Assembly (NCBI GenBank): GCA_003725585.1
Contig: RJMB01000016.1
Coordinates: forward strand, 18,793-82,792
From: Halostreptopolyspora alba
GTDB taxonomy: Bacteria; Actinomycetota; Actinomycetes; Streptosporangiales; Streptosporangiaceae
Direction: 5' to 3'
Length of the DNA stretch: 64,000 nucleotides
Numbering within the stretch: the first letter of the stretch is position 1; each line of letters starts with the position of its first letter. The notes beneath the pieces were generated by a model. It worked only from the letters and a program-made list of their open reading frames with translations, had not been told where the DNA came from and did no database searches. Below are positions 42,545-51,479 of this stretch, piece by piece. A program made the position numbers and the translations under genes.

Positions 42545-44011
42545 GTGACCAACGACCACACCAGGTCAATGAGCGTCGTCGCTCTACTCGCCAACATCCC
42601 CACCACGGGGCATCTCGGTGAGACGCAGGCACAGCGTTTCACTCTGGACGGCGAGGACCTCGATACTCAGTCGACCCATTTCCTCGACTACGCCCGTCAC
42701 TACGTCGGGTACGGCAGGAAGGTCGTGGCGTTGTACCCCAAATGGCAGAGCGGACGCGCCGAACGCGCGATCAGGTTCGCGCGCGGGGCGCTTCGAACGG
42801 ACCATATCGCGAGTGTCGATGTCGACATCTCACCACTGGCACTCTCGCTCATGGCCGACCAGCTCGCGTACATGGCTCCGTACCTTCCCTCGGGGCTGAT
42901 CGTCGCGCTGGCGGACGAGATGCCCCAGCACGTGCTTGCCGGCGCCTGGCTCACGAGCGTAAGCAACCTGGCGAACATTCCCACATCGGTGAGGCAACAC
43001 GCCGGGTCGTACTCACCCCGGGTCAAATTCCTCGCCTTCAACGCGCCGGTGAAACGTGTCGGGCGGGTGAGAAAAGACGACCCAAGGCCCAATATCCCCT
43101 TCCGTCCAACGCCACCAGCGCAGGTTCTGGTCGCCCCCAGCGAGGGTTACGACACCACGACGTTCGACAATCAGTTTCTTCCGGTACTGAACTCGGCGTC
43201 CACTCGGACACTCGCTCAACAACCCCTGGGAACCGACTACTGGGGCACGAGGAAATACGTCGAGTTCGTCGCGTTCAGTGCCCACCAGAGCGCGCTGACC
43301 GAGCCGGTACACGCCATCCGCCCCACCACCTGCGCGTGGTGCGGGGAACCCGTCGTCCGGCTGCGCTGCCCCTTCTGTGGGACACTCAACCAGCCTCCCG
43401 CCGGACGCCCCCCGATCTACTCGAAGGCCGCGGAGGTCCCCGCCCCGGTCAACACCCATCCGCAGAGCCGGAATCGCGGTCCCGCGAAGGCGGCTTTGGA
43501 TCGCTTCGCCCAGCAACGGGGAACCCAGGGTCAAAGCGGGGCGCCGCATGGGCCGGAATCGGGACCGCAGGGACCGGCCCACCACGAGCCCACGCGGGGA
43601 GGTACTCCCCCCGGCCCGTATCCGGACCAGCAGCGCTCCCCCCCGACTCCACCCGTTTCCGGCCCGGCTCCCCCAACCGGTCCGAACCAGACGCCGGGAA
43701 CGGAGCATCCAACGCGACAGGACTCCCACCACGGTCCACCTCCCGAACACCAGGCACCGCGGCAGAGTATGGACACCCGATCCCCCACTCCCCCGAATCC
43801 GAACCATCTGAGATCACCGGCGCCCATGGGAACCACACCTACCGGTCCGGCCGTCACCGGTCCCCCTCAGCGTTCCGGGACAGCCCCGGAACACTCCTCG
43901 AACGACTCGATCGTCGCTGGCCACAGTGAGCCCCACGATGCTCCCGAACACCGCTCTCCGAACTCAGCGGAGGCTGGTGCCCACGGGGTTTCTCCACCAC
44001 CGGCTCAGTGA
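42545..44011 (+). CDS. Tad-locus head gene: unknown domain, zinc ribbon, Pro-rich tail
   Basis: 488 residues from the GTG at 42545, with AGGAG 8 bases upstream. A folded N-terminal domain (about 1-250) contains VALLANIPTTGHLGETQAQR, DYARHYVGYGRKVVALYPKW and VDVDISPLALSLMADQLAYM. A treble-clef or ribbon zinc site follows, CAWCGEPVVRLRCPFCG (about 263-279, two CxxC pairs), then about 200 residues rich in Pro, Gly, Ser and His. It has no membrane helix and no recognised family. It is 45 bp upstream of cpaB and seems to open the Tad operon, so a cytosolic regulator or assembly scaffold is possible (inference). Confidence 0.65.
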   Translation: MTNDHTRSMSVVALLANIPTTGHLGETQAQRFTLDGEDLDTQSTHFLDYARHYVGYGRKVVALYPKWQSGRAERAIRFARGALRTDHIASVDVDISPLALSLMADQLAYMAPYLPSGLIVALADEMPQHVLAGAWLTSVSNLANIPTSVRQHAGSYSPRVKFLAFNAPVKRVGRVRKDDPRPNIPFRPTPPAQVLVAPSEGYDTTTFDNQFLPVLNSASTRTLAQQPLGTDYWGTRKYVEFVAFSAHQSALTEPVHAIRPTTCAWCGEPVVRLRCPFCGTLNQPPAGRPPIYSKAAEVPAPVNTHPQSRNRGPAKAALDRFAQQRGTQGQSGAPHGPESGPQGPAHHEPTRGGTPPGPYPDQQRSPPTPPVSGPAPPTGPNQTPGTEHPTRQDSHHGPPPEHQAPRQSMDTRSPTPPNPNHLRSPAPMGTTPTGPAVTGPPQRSGTAPEHSSNDSIVAGHSEPHDAPEHRSPNSAEAGAHGVSPPPAQ

Positions 44012-44056
44012 ACCGAACCGCCCCCGACCCCCCTACACGGTAAGAAACGGAGCCTC

Positions 44057-44821
44057 ATGAACCCCCGTCAGCGGCGCGGTGTTCTGCTGATGATCATCGC
44101 TCTGATCGGCGCAATCGCGGTCTTCTTCACGGTCTTCTCCTACGTCAACAACCTGCGGAGCGAGATCGGAACCACGCGCACGGCCCTTCGGCTGACCGAG
44201 GATGTCCCCGCGTACCAGCCGATCACCGAGGACATGTACGAGGCGTACGAGGTTCCCACCAAGTTCTTCGACGAGGAGGTGTTCATCGACGTCGACGAGG
44301 AACTCAGCGAGGTCATCGAGGACCCGGGCCGCCAGCCCGTCTCCGCGGCGAACCTCGAGGCGGGCACGCTCCTCCAACAGAGCATGGTGATCGCCGCTCC
44401 CGAACTCGAGTCGGGCGAACGTGAGATCGCCATCATGGTCGACGCCGAGACCGGTGTCGCCGGCAAGGTGGATGTTCAGTCACGAGTCGACGTCTACGCG
44501 GCGTTCCAGCCGGGCGACGAGGTGCAAGAGGCGTGCGCCTACCGCGTGCTGACCAACATGGAGGTCCTCGAGGTCGGCGAGGTCTCCTCGGAGATCGATG
44601 AGACCACCGGTGGCACCAACCCGGTCGTTCCGGTCACCTTCCGGTTGACGCCCGAGGAGACCCTCAACCTCACCTACGCCGAAGCGTTCGCCAGCAAACT
44701 ACGGCTTTCGCTGGTCAGTCCGGAGGGGTCCGGCGACCCGGGCAACCTGGACTACTGCACCTCTGACCAGATCGAGGCTGTCGACGATGAGTCCGGCAAC
44801 GGCGGGAACGACAACTCATGA
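44057..44821 (+). CDS. cpaB: Flp pilus assembly protein CpaB/RcpC-like
   Basis: 254 residues. One N-terminal membrane helix (about 9-30; GVLLMIIALIGAIAVFFTVF) is followed by an SAF domain (about 45-110; VPAYQPITEDMYEAYEVPTK, GRQPVSAANLEAGTLLQQSM). An RcpC-type region binds or stabilises pilus components (EREIAIMVDAETGVAGKVDV, DVYAAFQPGD). In Gram-negative Tad systems it acts with the secretin; in actinomycetes, which lack an outer membrane secretin, it probably works at the cell envelope. The stop overlaps the next start by 4 bp (ATGA), showing translational coupling. Confidence 0.85.
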   Translation: MNPRQRRGVLLMIIALIGAIAVFFTVFSYVNNLRSEIGTTRTALRLTEDVPAYQPITEDMYEAYEVPTKFFDEEVFIDVDEELSEVIEDPGRQPVSAANLEAGTLLQQSMVIAAPELESGEREIAIMVDAETGVAGKVDVQSRVDVYAAFQPGDEVQEACAYRVLTNMEVLEVGEVSSEIDETTGGTNPVVPVTFRLTPEETLNLTYAEAFASKLRLSLVSPEGSGDPGNLDYCTSDQIEAVDDESGNGGNDNS

Positions 44822-46443
44822 GTAACTACCAGGTCATGCTGGGGGTGCCCTCCGCTGAGCTGGAGGACGCACTAACGGCGCGCTTCGAGGAGCTCACCGA
44901 CGCCGATCTCGTCAGTACCCACTGGTCGTCTCGCGAGGTCAGTGAGACCGTCGGAAAGATTCAGGGACTCGACGTCGTCCTGATCCACGAGAGTCTGGGG
45001 CCACTGCCCGTCCTGGACCTCATCCGTGACATATCGGGAAACCACCCACAGCTCGCGGTGATCCTCGTCGTGGACGAGGTCGAGTCCGACACGTTCACGA
45101 ACGCGATGGAGGCCGGCGCGCGCAGCGTCCTCCCGGCCAACGCCACGATCGAACAGATCAGTGCCAGGGTCAGCACGGCCGCCGAGTGGTCACGGACCCT
45201 CCGCCGCCACCTGGAGGCGGCGTCCCTCGACGTCCCGATGACTGGACGCCACGCCTCCATCGTGAGCTTCACCGGGTCCAAGGGTGGGGTCGGTACCACG
45301 ACCACCGTGATCCATCTCGCCCGGCTCACGGCGAAGGCGGGACGCCGGGTCTGCCTGGTCGACCTCGACCTACAAATGGGAGACGTCCCCGGCTACTTCG
45401 ATCTGAAGCACCGCCGCAGCATCGTCGACCTCGTCGAGGCCGCCGACGACATCAGCGCCTCCATGCTGGCCGACGCGCTGTACGTCCACCCCGACGGGCT
45501 GCACATCCTGCTCGCCCCGGACCACGGAGAACGCGGTGAGGACGTCACCGGAAGCGCCACCCGAAAGATCCTGGGGGCACTACGATCCCGGTACGACCTC
45601 GTGGTGGTCGACTGCGGGTCCACGATGACCGAGGCGACGGCGATGGCGGTGGAGCTGTCCGACACCGCGGTCGTTCTCACCAACCCTGACCTCCCGGCAC
45701 TGCGCAGTGCGCAACGCATCATCGCGATGTGGGAACGCCTGCAGATCCGCGAAAGCACGAACGTTACCGGCCTGTTGATGCGGCACAGCCGCAAGAACGA
45801 GATCCAGCCGGACTTCGCTCGCAAACTGCTGGGGATCACCATGCTCCGCACCACCGTCCCCGCTGCCTACAGGGCGGTCGAGGCCGCGTCCAATACCGGC
45901 TCCCCGGACCGGCTCACCGACGAGTCCCTACTGAAGGCATATGGCCAGCTCGCAGGAGAACTGGAGATGTTCGCCTCCTCCGAGAAGACCGACGAGAAGG
46001 AGACCGGTGGGGAAGCCTCCTGGCTCGACGCCGCCAAACCCGCGACCCCGGCCAAGGGCCTGCGCCGACTCACGAGGAAAGGGGACTCCGGTGCCGGTAT
46101 CGTCGAGTTCGCACTGGTCACTCCCTTCCTCTGCATAGCGGGTCTGCTGGTCTTGCAGATCCTGCTCATCGGCCTCGGCGGCATGTACGCCACGCACGCC
46201 GCGAACGAGGGGGCGCGCCAAGCCGCAGTGACCCCCAACGACTACGACGCGATCGTCGAGGAGTCGACCAAGCGGATCATCGGCCCGTGGGACGACGAGG
46301 AGAACTTCTCACTGGAGCTTGTCAACCAACACGGTGCCGTCTACGTGAACGTCACGATCGAGACTCCGGCTGTCATCCCGTGGGCACCAACCCCGGACAC
46401 GTGGGACGTCTCCGGGTCGGCCCGTGTCCTTGACGAGAGGTGA
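44818..46443 (+). CDS. CpaE/TadZ ATPase fused to a TadE pseudopilin
   Basis: 541 residues. Residues 1-125 form a receiver-like atypical domain (VVLIHESLGPLPVLDLIRD). Residues about 145-400 are a MinD/ParA-type ATPase with deviant Walker A TGSKGGVGTTTT (152-163) and RRVCLVDLDLQMGD, as in CpaE/TadZ, which localises the pilus machine. From 420 there is a complete TadE-like segment: DSGAGIVEFALVTPFLCIAG, a membrane helix and about 90 outer residues. The prepilin-peptidase pattern G425|AGIVE would cut the ATPase off as a 425-residue leader. CpaE and TadE are normally separate genes; no frame change or stop is seen at the junction. Confidence 0.85.
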   Translation: MSNYQVMLGVPSAELEDALTARFEELTDADLVSTHWSSREVSETVGKIQGLDVVLIHESLGPLPVLDLIRDISGNHPQLAVILVVDEVESDTFTNAMEAGARSVLPANATIEQISARVSTAAEWSRTLRRHLEAASLDVPMTGRHASIVSFTGSKGGVGTTTTVIHLARLTAKAGRRVCLVDLDLQMGDVPGYFDLKHRRSIVDLVEAADDISASMLADALYVHPDGLHILLAPDHGERGEDVTGSATRKILGALRSRYDLVVVDCGSTMTEATAMAVELSDTAVVLTNPDLPALRSAQRIIAMWERLQIRESTNVTGLLMRHSRKNEIQPDFARKLLGITMLRTTVPAAYRAVEAASNTGSPDRLTDESLLKAYGQLAGELEMFASSEKTDEKETGGEASWLDAAKPATPAKGLRRLTRKGDSGAGIVEFALVTPFLCIAGLLVLQILLIGLGGMYATHAANEGARQAAVTPNDYDAIVEESTKRIIGPWDDEENFSLELVNQHGAVYVNVTIETPAVIPWAPTPDTWDVSGSARVLDER

Positions 46444-46448
46444 GCCCC

Positions 46449-46853
46449 ATGTCGAGGTTCCCGTTCGCCTCCAGGATCGGCGCTCTGAGGTTGTGGACCG
46501 CGCCGCGCACGCGCACGGACCACGGCTCCCAGTTCGTCGAGTTCGCCATCTACCTTCCGGCGTTCATGCTGTTCGTCGTCATCTGCTTCGAGGCGTTCAT
46601 GGGGTTCTCGGCCCTGGAACGAATGGAGAACGCCGCCCGCGCGAGTGCCGACGCCGCTGGACGCTACGGCGCCGACCACGGCCGTGATATCGCCGCCGAG
46701 ACCCTGCCGGACTGGTTGGAGCGCCAGGCCGACATCAGGGTATCCCGTGTCGACCACGGTTACTCGACGCGGATCACCGTAAGCTTCCCGCTCCTCTACC
46801 CGTACTCCGGGTTGGATCTCCCGGTGTCGAGGACGGTGAACATGCCCACGTGA
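46449..46853 (+). CDS. TadE/TadF-like pseudopilin
   Basis: 134 residues from the ATG at 46449, with GAGAGG 9 bases upstream (the GTG at 46440 overlaps the previous stop). A 26-residue basic leader ends at the class III site G26|SQFVE in HGSQFVEFAIYLPAFMLFVV, followed by the membrane helix. The outer part starts RMENAARASADAAGRYGADH, which is typical for TadE. Pseudopilins of this class are cut by the prepilin peptidase and help pilus assembly. It follows the fusion gene by 5 bp. Confidence 0.8.
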   Translation: MSRFPFASRIGALRLWTAPRTRTDHGSQFVEFAIYLPAFMLFVVICFEAFMGFSALERMENAARASADAAGRYGADHGRDIAAETLPDWLERQADIRVSRVDHGYSTRITVSFPLLYPYSGLDLPVSRTVNMPT

Positions 46854-46901
46854 CGTCTCCCGTGACACCCGCCCGTCCGACTCCCCCTTGGACCACATCT
46901 C

Positions 46902-48236
46902 ATGGGACTGAAAGACCGCCTGAACGAAGGCCGTCTCGCGGAACAGCAGACCGACCTCGGCAGTGTCTCGCACTGGCGACAGCGCCTACTCTCCGAAATC
47001 AATCTCGACGACCTCGCGATGCTGGAGATGCAGCAGCGCCGCACCCGGCTGGAGAAAGTCGTCGGCCACCTGCTCTCCCGGGAAGGCCCGGTCCTCTCCG
47101 ACCGGGAACGTGGCGCGCTGGTGCGTCGTGTGGTCGACGAGGCTCTCGGCCTCGGCGTGCTGGAACCCCTGCTGGAGGACGAGAACGTCACCGAGATCAT
47201 GGTGAACGGCCCTGATCACATCTACATCGAGCGCCGTGGCCAGGTCGAGCGCGTCGAAACGACTTTCGCCAGCGAGGACCAGCTCATGCAGACGATCGAC
47301 CGGATCGTCTCCCAGGTGAACCGCAGGGTGGACGAGTCCAGCCCAATGGTCGACGCGCGGCTACCCACCGGCGAGCGGGTCAACGTGATCATCCCCCCGC
47401 TCTCGCTCAGCGGTCCGATCGTCACCATCCGGCGCTTCCCCAAACCGTTCACGCTGCGAGAGCTGGCCGCGAAGGGCAGTCTGGACGAGTCCACCGCCGT
47501 GCTGCTCGCGGCCCTCATCCGGGCACGGTTCAACGTGATCATCTCCGGTGGTACCGGTACCGGGAAGACCACGTTCCTCAACGCGCTCTCCGGGTTCTGT
47601 CCCGAGGACGAACGCATCGTCACGATCGAGGACTCCGCGGAGCTGCAACTGCAGCAGGAGCATGTGATCCGACTCGAGTCACGCCCGCCGAACATGGAGG
47701 GCGTGGGCCAGATCACCATCCGCGACCTGGTGCGGAACTCGCTGCGGATGCGTCCGGACCGCATCATCGTCGGTGAGGTCCGCGGAGCGGAGACCCTGGA
47801 CATGCTCCAGGCCATGAACACCGGCCACGACGGCTCGCTCGCCACGGTGCACGCGAACTCCGCCGACGACGCCGTCTACCGCCTGCTCACTCTCTCCTCG
47901 ATGTCCGAGGTCAAGATCCCGTTCGAGGCGATCCGTGACCAGGTCAACAACGCTATCGACGTGATCGTGCACCTCAGCCGCTACGCGGATGGCAGCCGCA
48001 GGGTCGGGGAGGTGGGCCTGGTGGCCTCGTCGCGCCACGAGGAGTTCCGCCTGGACCCCCTTCTCAGGTTCGTTCCGGAACCGATGGGCGCCGAGCGAAT
48101 CGTGCGGGGGAAATTCCAGCGGTTCCCGATTCCCCGTCATGTCGCCAACCGGGTCCACGCGGCGGGCGAGACGATTCCGGCGGCGTTCGGGGTGGCCGCG
48201 GACGACACACCACAGGAATTCGGAAAGGCGCCCTGA
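46902..48236 (+). CDS. tadA: Tad pilus secretion ATPase TadA/CpaF
   Basis: A 444-residue type II/IV secretion ATPase that powers Flp pilus extension (and probably retraction) by ATP hydrolysis at the inner face of the membrane. It has an N-terminal helical region, then a PAS-like N2 domain ([40 protein letters not shown]). Walker A is [18 protein letters not shown] (about 214-231), the Asp box is [10 protein letters not shown], Walker B is [20 protein letters not shown] and the His box is [14 protein letters not shown]. tadB begins 5 nt after the stop. Confidence 0.95.
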   Translation: MGLKDRLNEGRLAEQQTDLGSVSHWRQRLLSEINLDDLAMLEMQQRRTRLEKVVGHLLSREGPVLSDRERGALVRRVVDEALGLGVLEPLLEDENVTEIMVNGPDHIYIERRGQVERVETTFASEDQLMQTIDRIVSQVNRRVDESSPMVDARLPTGERVNVIIPPLSLSGPIVTIRRFPKPFTLRELAAKGSLDESTAVLLAALIRARFNVIISGGTGTGKTTFLNALSGFCPEDERIVTIEDSAELQLQQEHVIRLESRPPNMEGVGQITIRDLVRNSLRMRPDRIIVGEVRGAETLDMLQAMNTGHDGSLATVHANSADDAVYRLLTLSSMSEVKIPFEAIRDQVNNAIDVIVHLSRYADGSRRVGEVGLVASSRHEEFRLDPLLRFVPEPMGAERIVRGKFQRFPIPRHVANRVHAAGETIPAAFGVAADDTPQEFGKAP

Positions 48237-48241
48237 ACCCC

Positions 48242-49162
48242 ATGTTGTTGATCACCGTCTCGATGCTCGTCACCGGCGTGTTCTTCGTGCTCGCGGCGCG
48301 GGAGTGGGGCATCGGCTCCGACCAGGATCACATGCTGGCCTCACGCAGCGCTCTGGAGAAGGCGGAACGGCGGGCCAACTCACCATTCTCCCGTTTCGAC
48401 TCCTGGCTGCGCCGTACCGACATCGGTAAGAACCTCGAGCGGCGCCTCAACCGGGCCGGGATGAGGATCCCGGTGGCTCTGTTCGCCACGATCATCCTCG
48501 CGGTCGGGGCAATTTCGACCTTCTTCGTCGGGCGCCTACTGACACCGGCCTTCGGGTTTCTGTCCGCGTTTCTGGTCATCGGCCTCTTCATCTCATACCT
48601 CAACCGTCAGGAGGAGCGTCGAAGGGAGGCGTTCATCAGCCAACTCCCGGAGCTCGCCCGTGTTCTCTCCAACGCGACATCCGCGGGACTCGCGTTGCCC
48701 ACGGCCATCACCATGGCGGCCGAGGAGCTCGACGATCCCGCCGGATCGGAGCTGCACAAAGCCTCGCAACAGATGCGTCTTGGCCAGTCGTTCGATTCCA
48801 CGATCGCGGAGCTACGGGAGCGCATGCCCTCTCGGGAGATCGGGGTGCTGATCAGTACCCTGCTCATCGCCTCACGGTCGGGTGGCGCCCTGGTCACGGC
48901 GCTGCAGAGCATCTCCGACACCCTGGAGGCGCGCAAGGAGACCCGGCGCGAGGTCAAGACCATCCTGGGTGAGACCACGGGAACCGCCTGGGCGATGCTG
49001 GTGATCGGTGTCGGTTCGCTTTTCCTCATCAACACCCTCAACCCTGGTGTGGTGGAGAGAATGACCCAAAGCATCGTGGGTGTCGCGATACTCATCATCG
49101 CGGGGTTCTTGTTCGTCGTGGGTTTCTTCGCCGTCCGACGGATCACGAAAATCGACTTCTGA
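48242..49162 (+). CDS. tadB: Tad pilus inner-membrane platform protein TadB
   Basis: A 306-residue GspF/TadB-type platform protein. Its membrane helices are at the N-terminus (about 2-18), a pair at about 80-118 (ALFATIILAVGAISTFFVGR) and two at the C-terminus (about 248-300). The T2SSF cytosolic domain between them includes LPELARVLSNATSAGLALPT, MRLGQSFDSTIAELRERMPS and RSGGALVTALQSISDTLEAR. It pairs with TadC to form the membrane base that TadA drives. It sits in a tight operon after tadA. Confidence 0.92.
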   Translation: MLLITVSMLVTGVFFVLAAREWGIGSDQDHMLASRSALEKAERRANSPFSRFDSWLRRTDIGKNLERRLNRAGMRIPVALFATIILAVGAISTFFVGRLLTPAFGFLSAFLVIGLFISYLNRQEERRREAFISQLPELARVLSNATSAGLALPTAITMAAEELDDPAGSELHKASQQMRLGQSFDSTIAELRERMPSREIGVLISTLLIASRSGGALVTALQSISDTLEARKETRREVKTILGETTGTAWAMLVIGVGSLFLINTLNPGVVERMTQSIVGVAILIIAGFLFVVGFFAVRRITKIDF

Positions 49163-49183
49163 CCAACCGCGGGGCCGTTCACC

Positions 49184-50101
49184 ATGACCTTATCTCTGCC
49201 CATGATCCTTTTGACCGCGTTCGCGGCCGCGCTCTGCGTCGTGTTGGCCGTGTGGGGACTCCATCTCCTCACCAAGAAGAGCGAGGTCGCCGACGAGGAG
49301 TTCATCCCAACTCGACCGAAGAAGAAGCAGACCGACGACACGTTCGTGCTGCACCGGATCACCGAGCTCATCGGGAAGCCCTTCGCGTCCACGGTGGCGG
49401 AGAGCCTGCCCCAGGACTGGAAGGACGGGATCCATCGCCGGATCGAGGCGGCCGGATTCAGTAACGGGCTGACCGTCGAGCGCTATATCCAGCGCAAGGT
49501 GGGCGAGGTCATCACCTACGGCAGCATAGCGCTGTTCTTCTACACCAATGGGTCAACCATACTGTCCCTGGTGAGTCTGGGCTTCATCGGACTCACGGAC
49601 ATACAGCTCCACTCGACCTCCCAGAAACGACAGGACGAGATCCAACGTCAGCTACCGGACTTCTTGGACGTTCTCGCGGTGACCGTGGGGGCCGGACTCG
49701 CCTTCCGGCAGGCGCTCTCCCGCGTGGCGGACTCCATGCCGGGAGTGCTCGCCGACGAGTTCCGGATCGCGCTTCGTCAGATGGACCTGGGGACCAGCCG
49801 GCGCGACGCGTTCATCGAGATGCGTCGGCGCAACTCCAACGAAGCCCTTGGAAAGTTCGTCAGCGCACTCCAACAGTCAGAGGAGCTGGGCGCGCCGCTC
49901 ACGGACGCGCTACAGGCGGTCAGCCAGGACATGCGCCGCGAGGACGCCCAGTACCTGCGGCGCAGGGCCCAGCGGCTCAACCCCCGAGTGACCGGAATCA
50001 CCGCCGCCACCATGCTGCCCGGGCTCATTCTCGTCATCGGAGGAAGCATGATCATTGGCTCCACTCCCAACATCGACATGGGCAGTTTGTTCGGCGGATG
50101 A
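49184..50101 (+). CDS. tadC: Tad pilus inner-membrane platform protein TadC
   Basis: A 305-residue partner of TadB with the same T2SSF fold. It has an N-terminal helix (about 4-26), a central pair around 105-135, the cytosolic domain (LPDFLDVLAVTVGAGLAFRQ, LGTSRRDAFIEMRRRNSNEA, QSEELGAPLTDALQAVSQDM) and a C-terminal helix (MLPGLILVIGGSMIIGS). It begins 21 nt after tadB; the kinase gene starts 4 nt after its stop, which ties the two-component system to the pilus operon. Confidence 0.92.
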   Translation: MTLSLPMILLTAFAAALCVVLAVWGLHLLTKKSEVADEEFIPTRPKKKQTDDTFVLHRITELIGKPFASTVAESLPQDWKDGIHRRIEAAGFSNGLTVERYIQRKVGEVITYGSIALFFYTNGSTILSLVSLGFIGLTDIQLHSTSQKRQDEIQRQLPDFLDVLAVTVGAGLAFRQALSRVADSMPGVLADEFRIALRQMDLGTSRRDAFIEMRRRNSNEALGKFVSALQQSEELGAPLTDALQAVSQDMRREDAQYLRRRAQRLNPRVTGITAATMLPGLILVIGGSMIIGSTPNIDMGSLFGG

Positions 50102-50105
50102 TGCT

Positions 50106-51479
50106 ATGACCCAGGAGGATGTCTCCCTCTCACTGCTGCCTCGGATGGCCCGACTGTTGCGGCTACTGATGCAGTTGCGGTTCGTCCTGACCGGCCTGGC
50201 GCTACTCCTGCTGCCGCAGGAGCGGCTCACGGTGTCGATCGCGTTGCTCACCATCCTCTTCGCGGCACTGACCGCGCTGGTCGCCTGGCAGTGGAAGCGG
50301 ATCACCCCCTACCTCTACCGGCATCCCCTCCTCGTCACCCTCGACATCTTCTGCGCCGCCGCGATTCTCGGCGTCGACGGCCCGGCGGGACCGTTCTTCG
50401 TCGCGACCGTTCTCACCTCGACAGTCGCGGGACTTCTGTTCCGCACCTGGGGAGTCGTGGGGGTCGTATCGTTCCAGATCCTCTGCTACACCTCAGCGCT
50501 GCTCTCCTACTCGACCCTCGACAACGGCCAGCCTCCGGAAGAGCTCGTCACGTTCCAGACACTCCTGGTCAATCCCGCGCTCTACCCGGTCGCGGGTTTC
50601 GTGGGCGCCCAGCTCCGGCGGATCTTTCTCGAGCTCGCCACGGAGCAGCGCAAACGTCAGGAAGCGGAGATCACCGCGGCGTCGGCCGAGGAACGAGCGC
50701 GGCTCGCGCGCGATATGCACGACTCGGTGACCAAGACGCTGCGCGGCGCCGCCATGGCTGCCCAGTCCCTGCCAATCTGGGTGGAGAAGGACCCCGAGCG
50801 CGCCAGGGCCACGGCCCACCAGATCATGGAGGCCACGGACCGGGCCGCCCAGGAGGCACGGGAGATCATCCTGGATCTTCGCGAGGAGTCCTCCACTCTT
50901 CCACTGGCCGACCTCGTCCAGGAGGTCGTCGAGGAGTGGTCGGCGGAGAGCGGAGTCCCGGCACGTGTGGAACGCGCGCAACGCGGGTTCCCCCTCATGG
51001 TCACGGCGAGGCACGAGACCGTTGCCATTGTCCGTGAGGCGCTCACCAACGTCTCCCGTCACGCCAACGCGCGTACGGTCACCGTGACGCTCGCGGCGGT
51101 CCCTGACACGTCCTCCCGCCCCACACAGCCCACGACGGAATCGCGTTCCCCCCACACCGGGTATCTGTTCGTGCGGATCGCGGACGACGGCGATGGTTTC
51201 GAGCCGTCCAGCAGCTCGGAGTTCACCGTCCGCCATGACGGACTCCCACGCAAGGATGGCCACTACGGTACGGCCGGCATGGCGGAGCGCGCCGAGCGGG
51301 CCGGCGGGGCGCTCGCGATCGAATCCACTCCTGGCGCCGGCACGAGCGTGCTGCTGTGGGTTCCCCTCGCCCCCGAAGAGGACCACGCCTCCCCGGGAGC
51401 GCGGGACACCACGCCCTCGCGTGCGGCGCCGTCCACGTCAACAGGAGCAGGAGTACGTGATGACTTCTCGCACGAGTGA
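50106..51479 (+). CDS. NarL-type sensor histidine kinase in the Tad operon
   Basis: 457 residues. Five to six membrane helices (about 18-175) form the sensor without a large outer loop. The HisKA_3 dimerisation helix has its phospho-acceptor in ERARLARDMHDSVTKTLRGA (His near 205). The ATPase has the N box AIVREALTNVSRHANARTV, and G boxes IADDGDGFEP and GTAGMAERAERAGGAL. A Ser/Thr/Pro insertion lies between N and G1. The start ATG is 4 nt after the tadC stop, and its 3' end overlaps the response regulator by 20 bp, so the pair is translationally coupled. It probably senses an envelope or surface state to adjust pilus genes (inference). Confidence 0.9.
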   Translation: MTQEDVSLSLLPRMARLLRLLMQLRFVLTGLALLLLPQERLTVSIALLTILFAALTALVAWQWKRITPYLYRHPLLVTLDIFCAAAILGVDGPAGPFFVATVLTSTVAGLLFRTWGVVGVVSFQILCYTSALLSYSTLDNGQPPEELVTFQTLLVNPALYPVAGFVGAQLRRIFLELATEQRKRQEAEITAASAEERARLARDMHDSVTKTLRGAAMAAQSLPIWVEKDPERARATAHQIMEATDRAAQEAREIILDLREESSTLPLADLVQEVVEEWSAESGVPARVERAQRGFPLMVTARHETVAIVREALTNVSRHANARTVTVTLAAVPDTSSRPTQPTTESRSPHTGYLFVRIADDGDGFEPSSSSEFTVRHDGLPRKDGHYGTAGMAERAERAGGALAIESTPGAGTSVLLWVPLAPEEDHASPGARDTTPSRAAPSTSTGAGVRDDFSHE

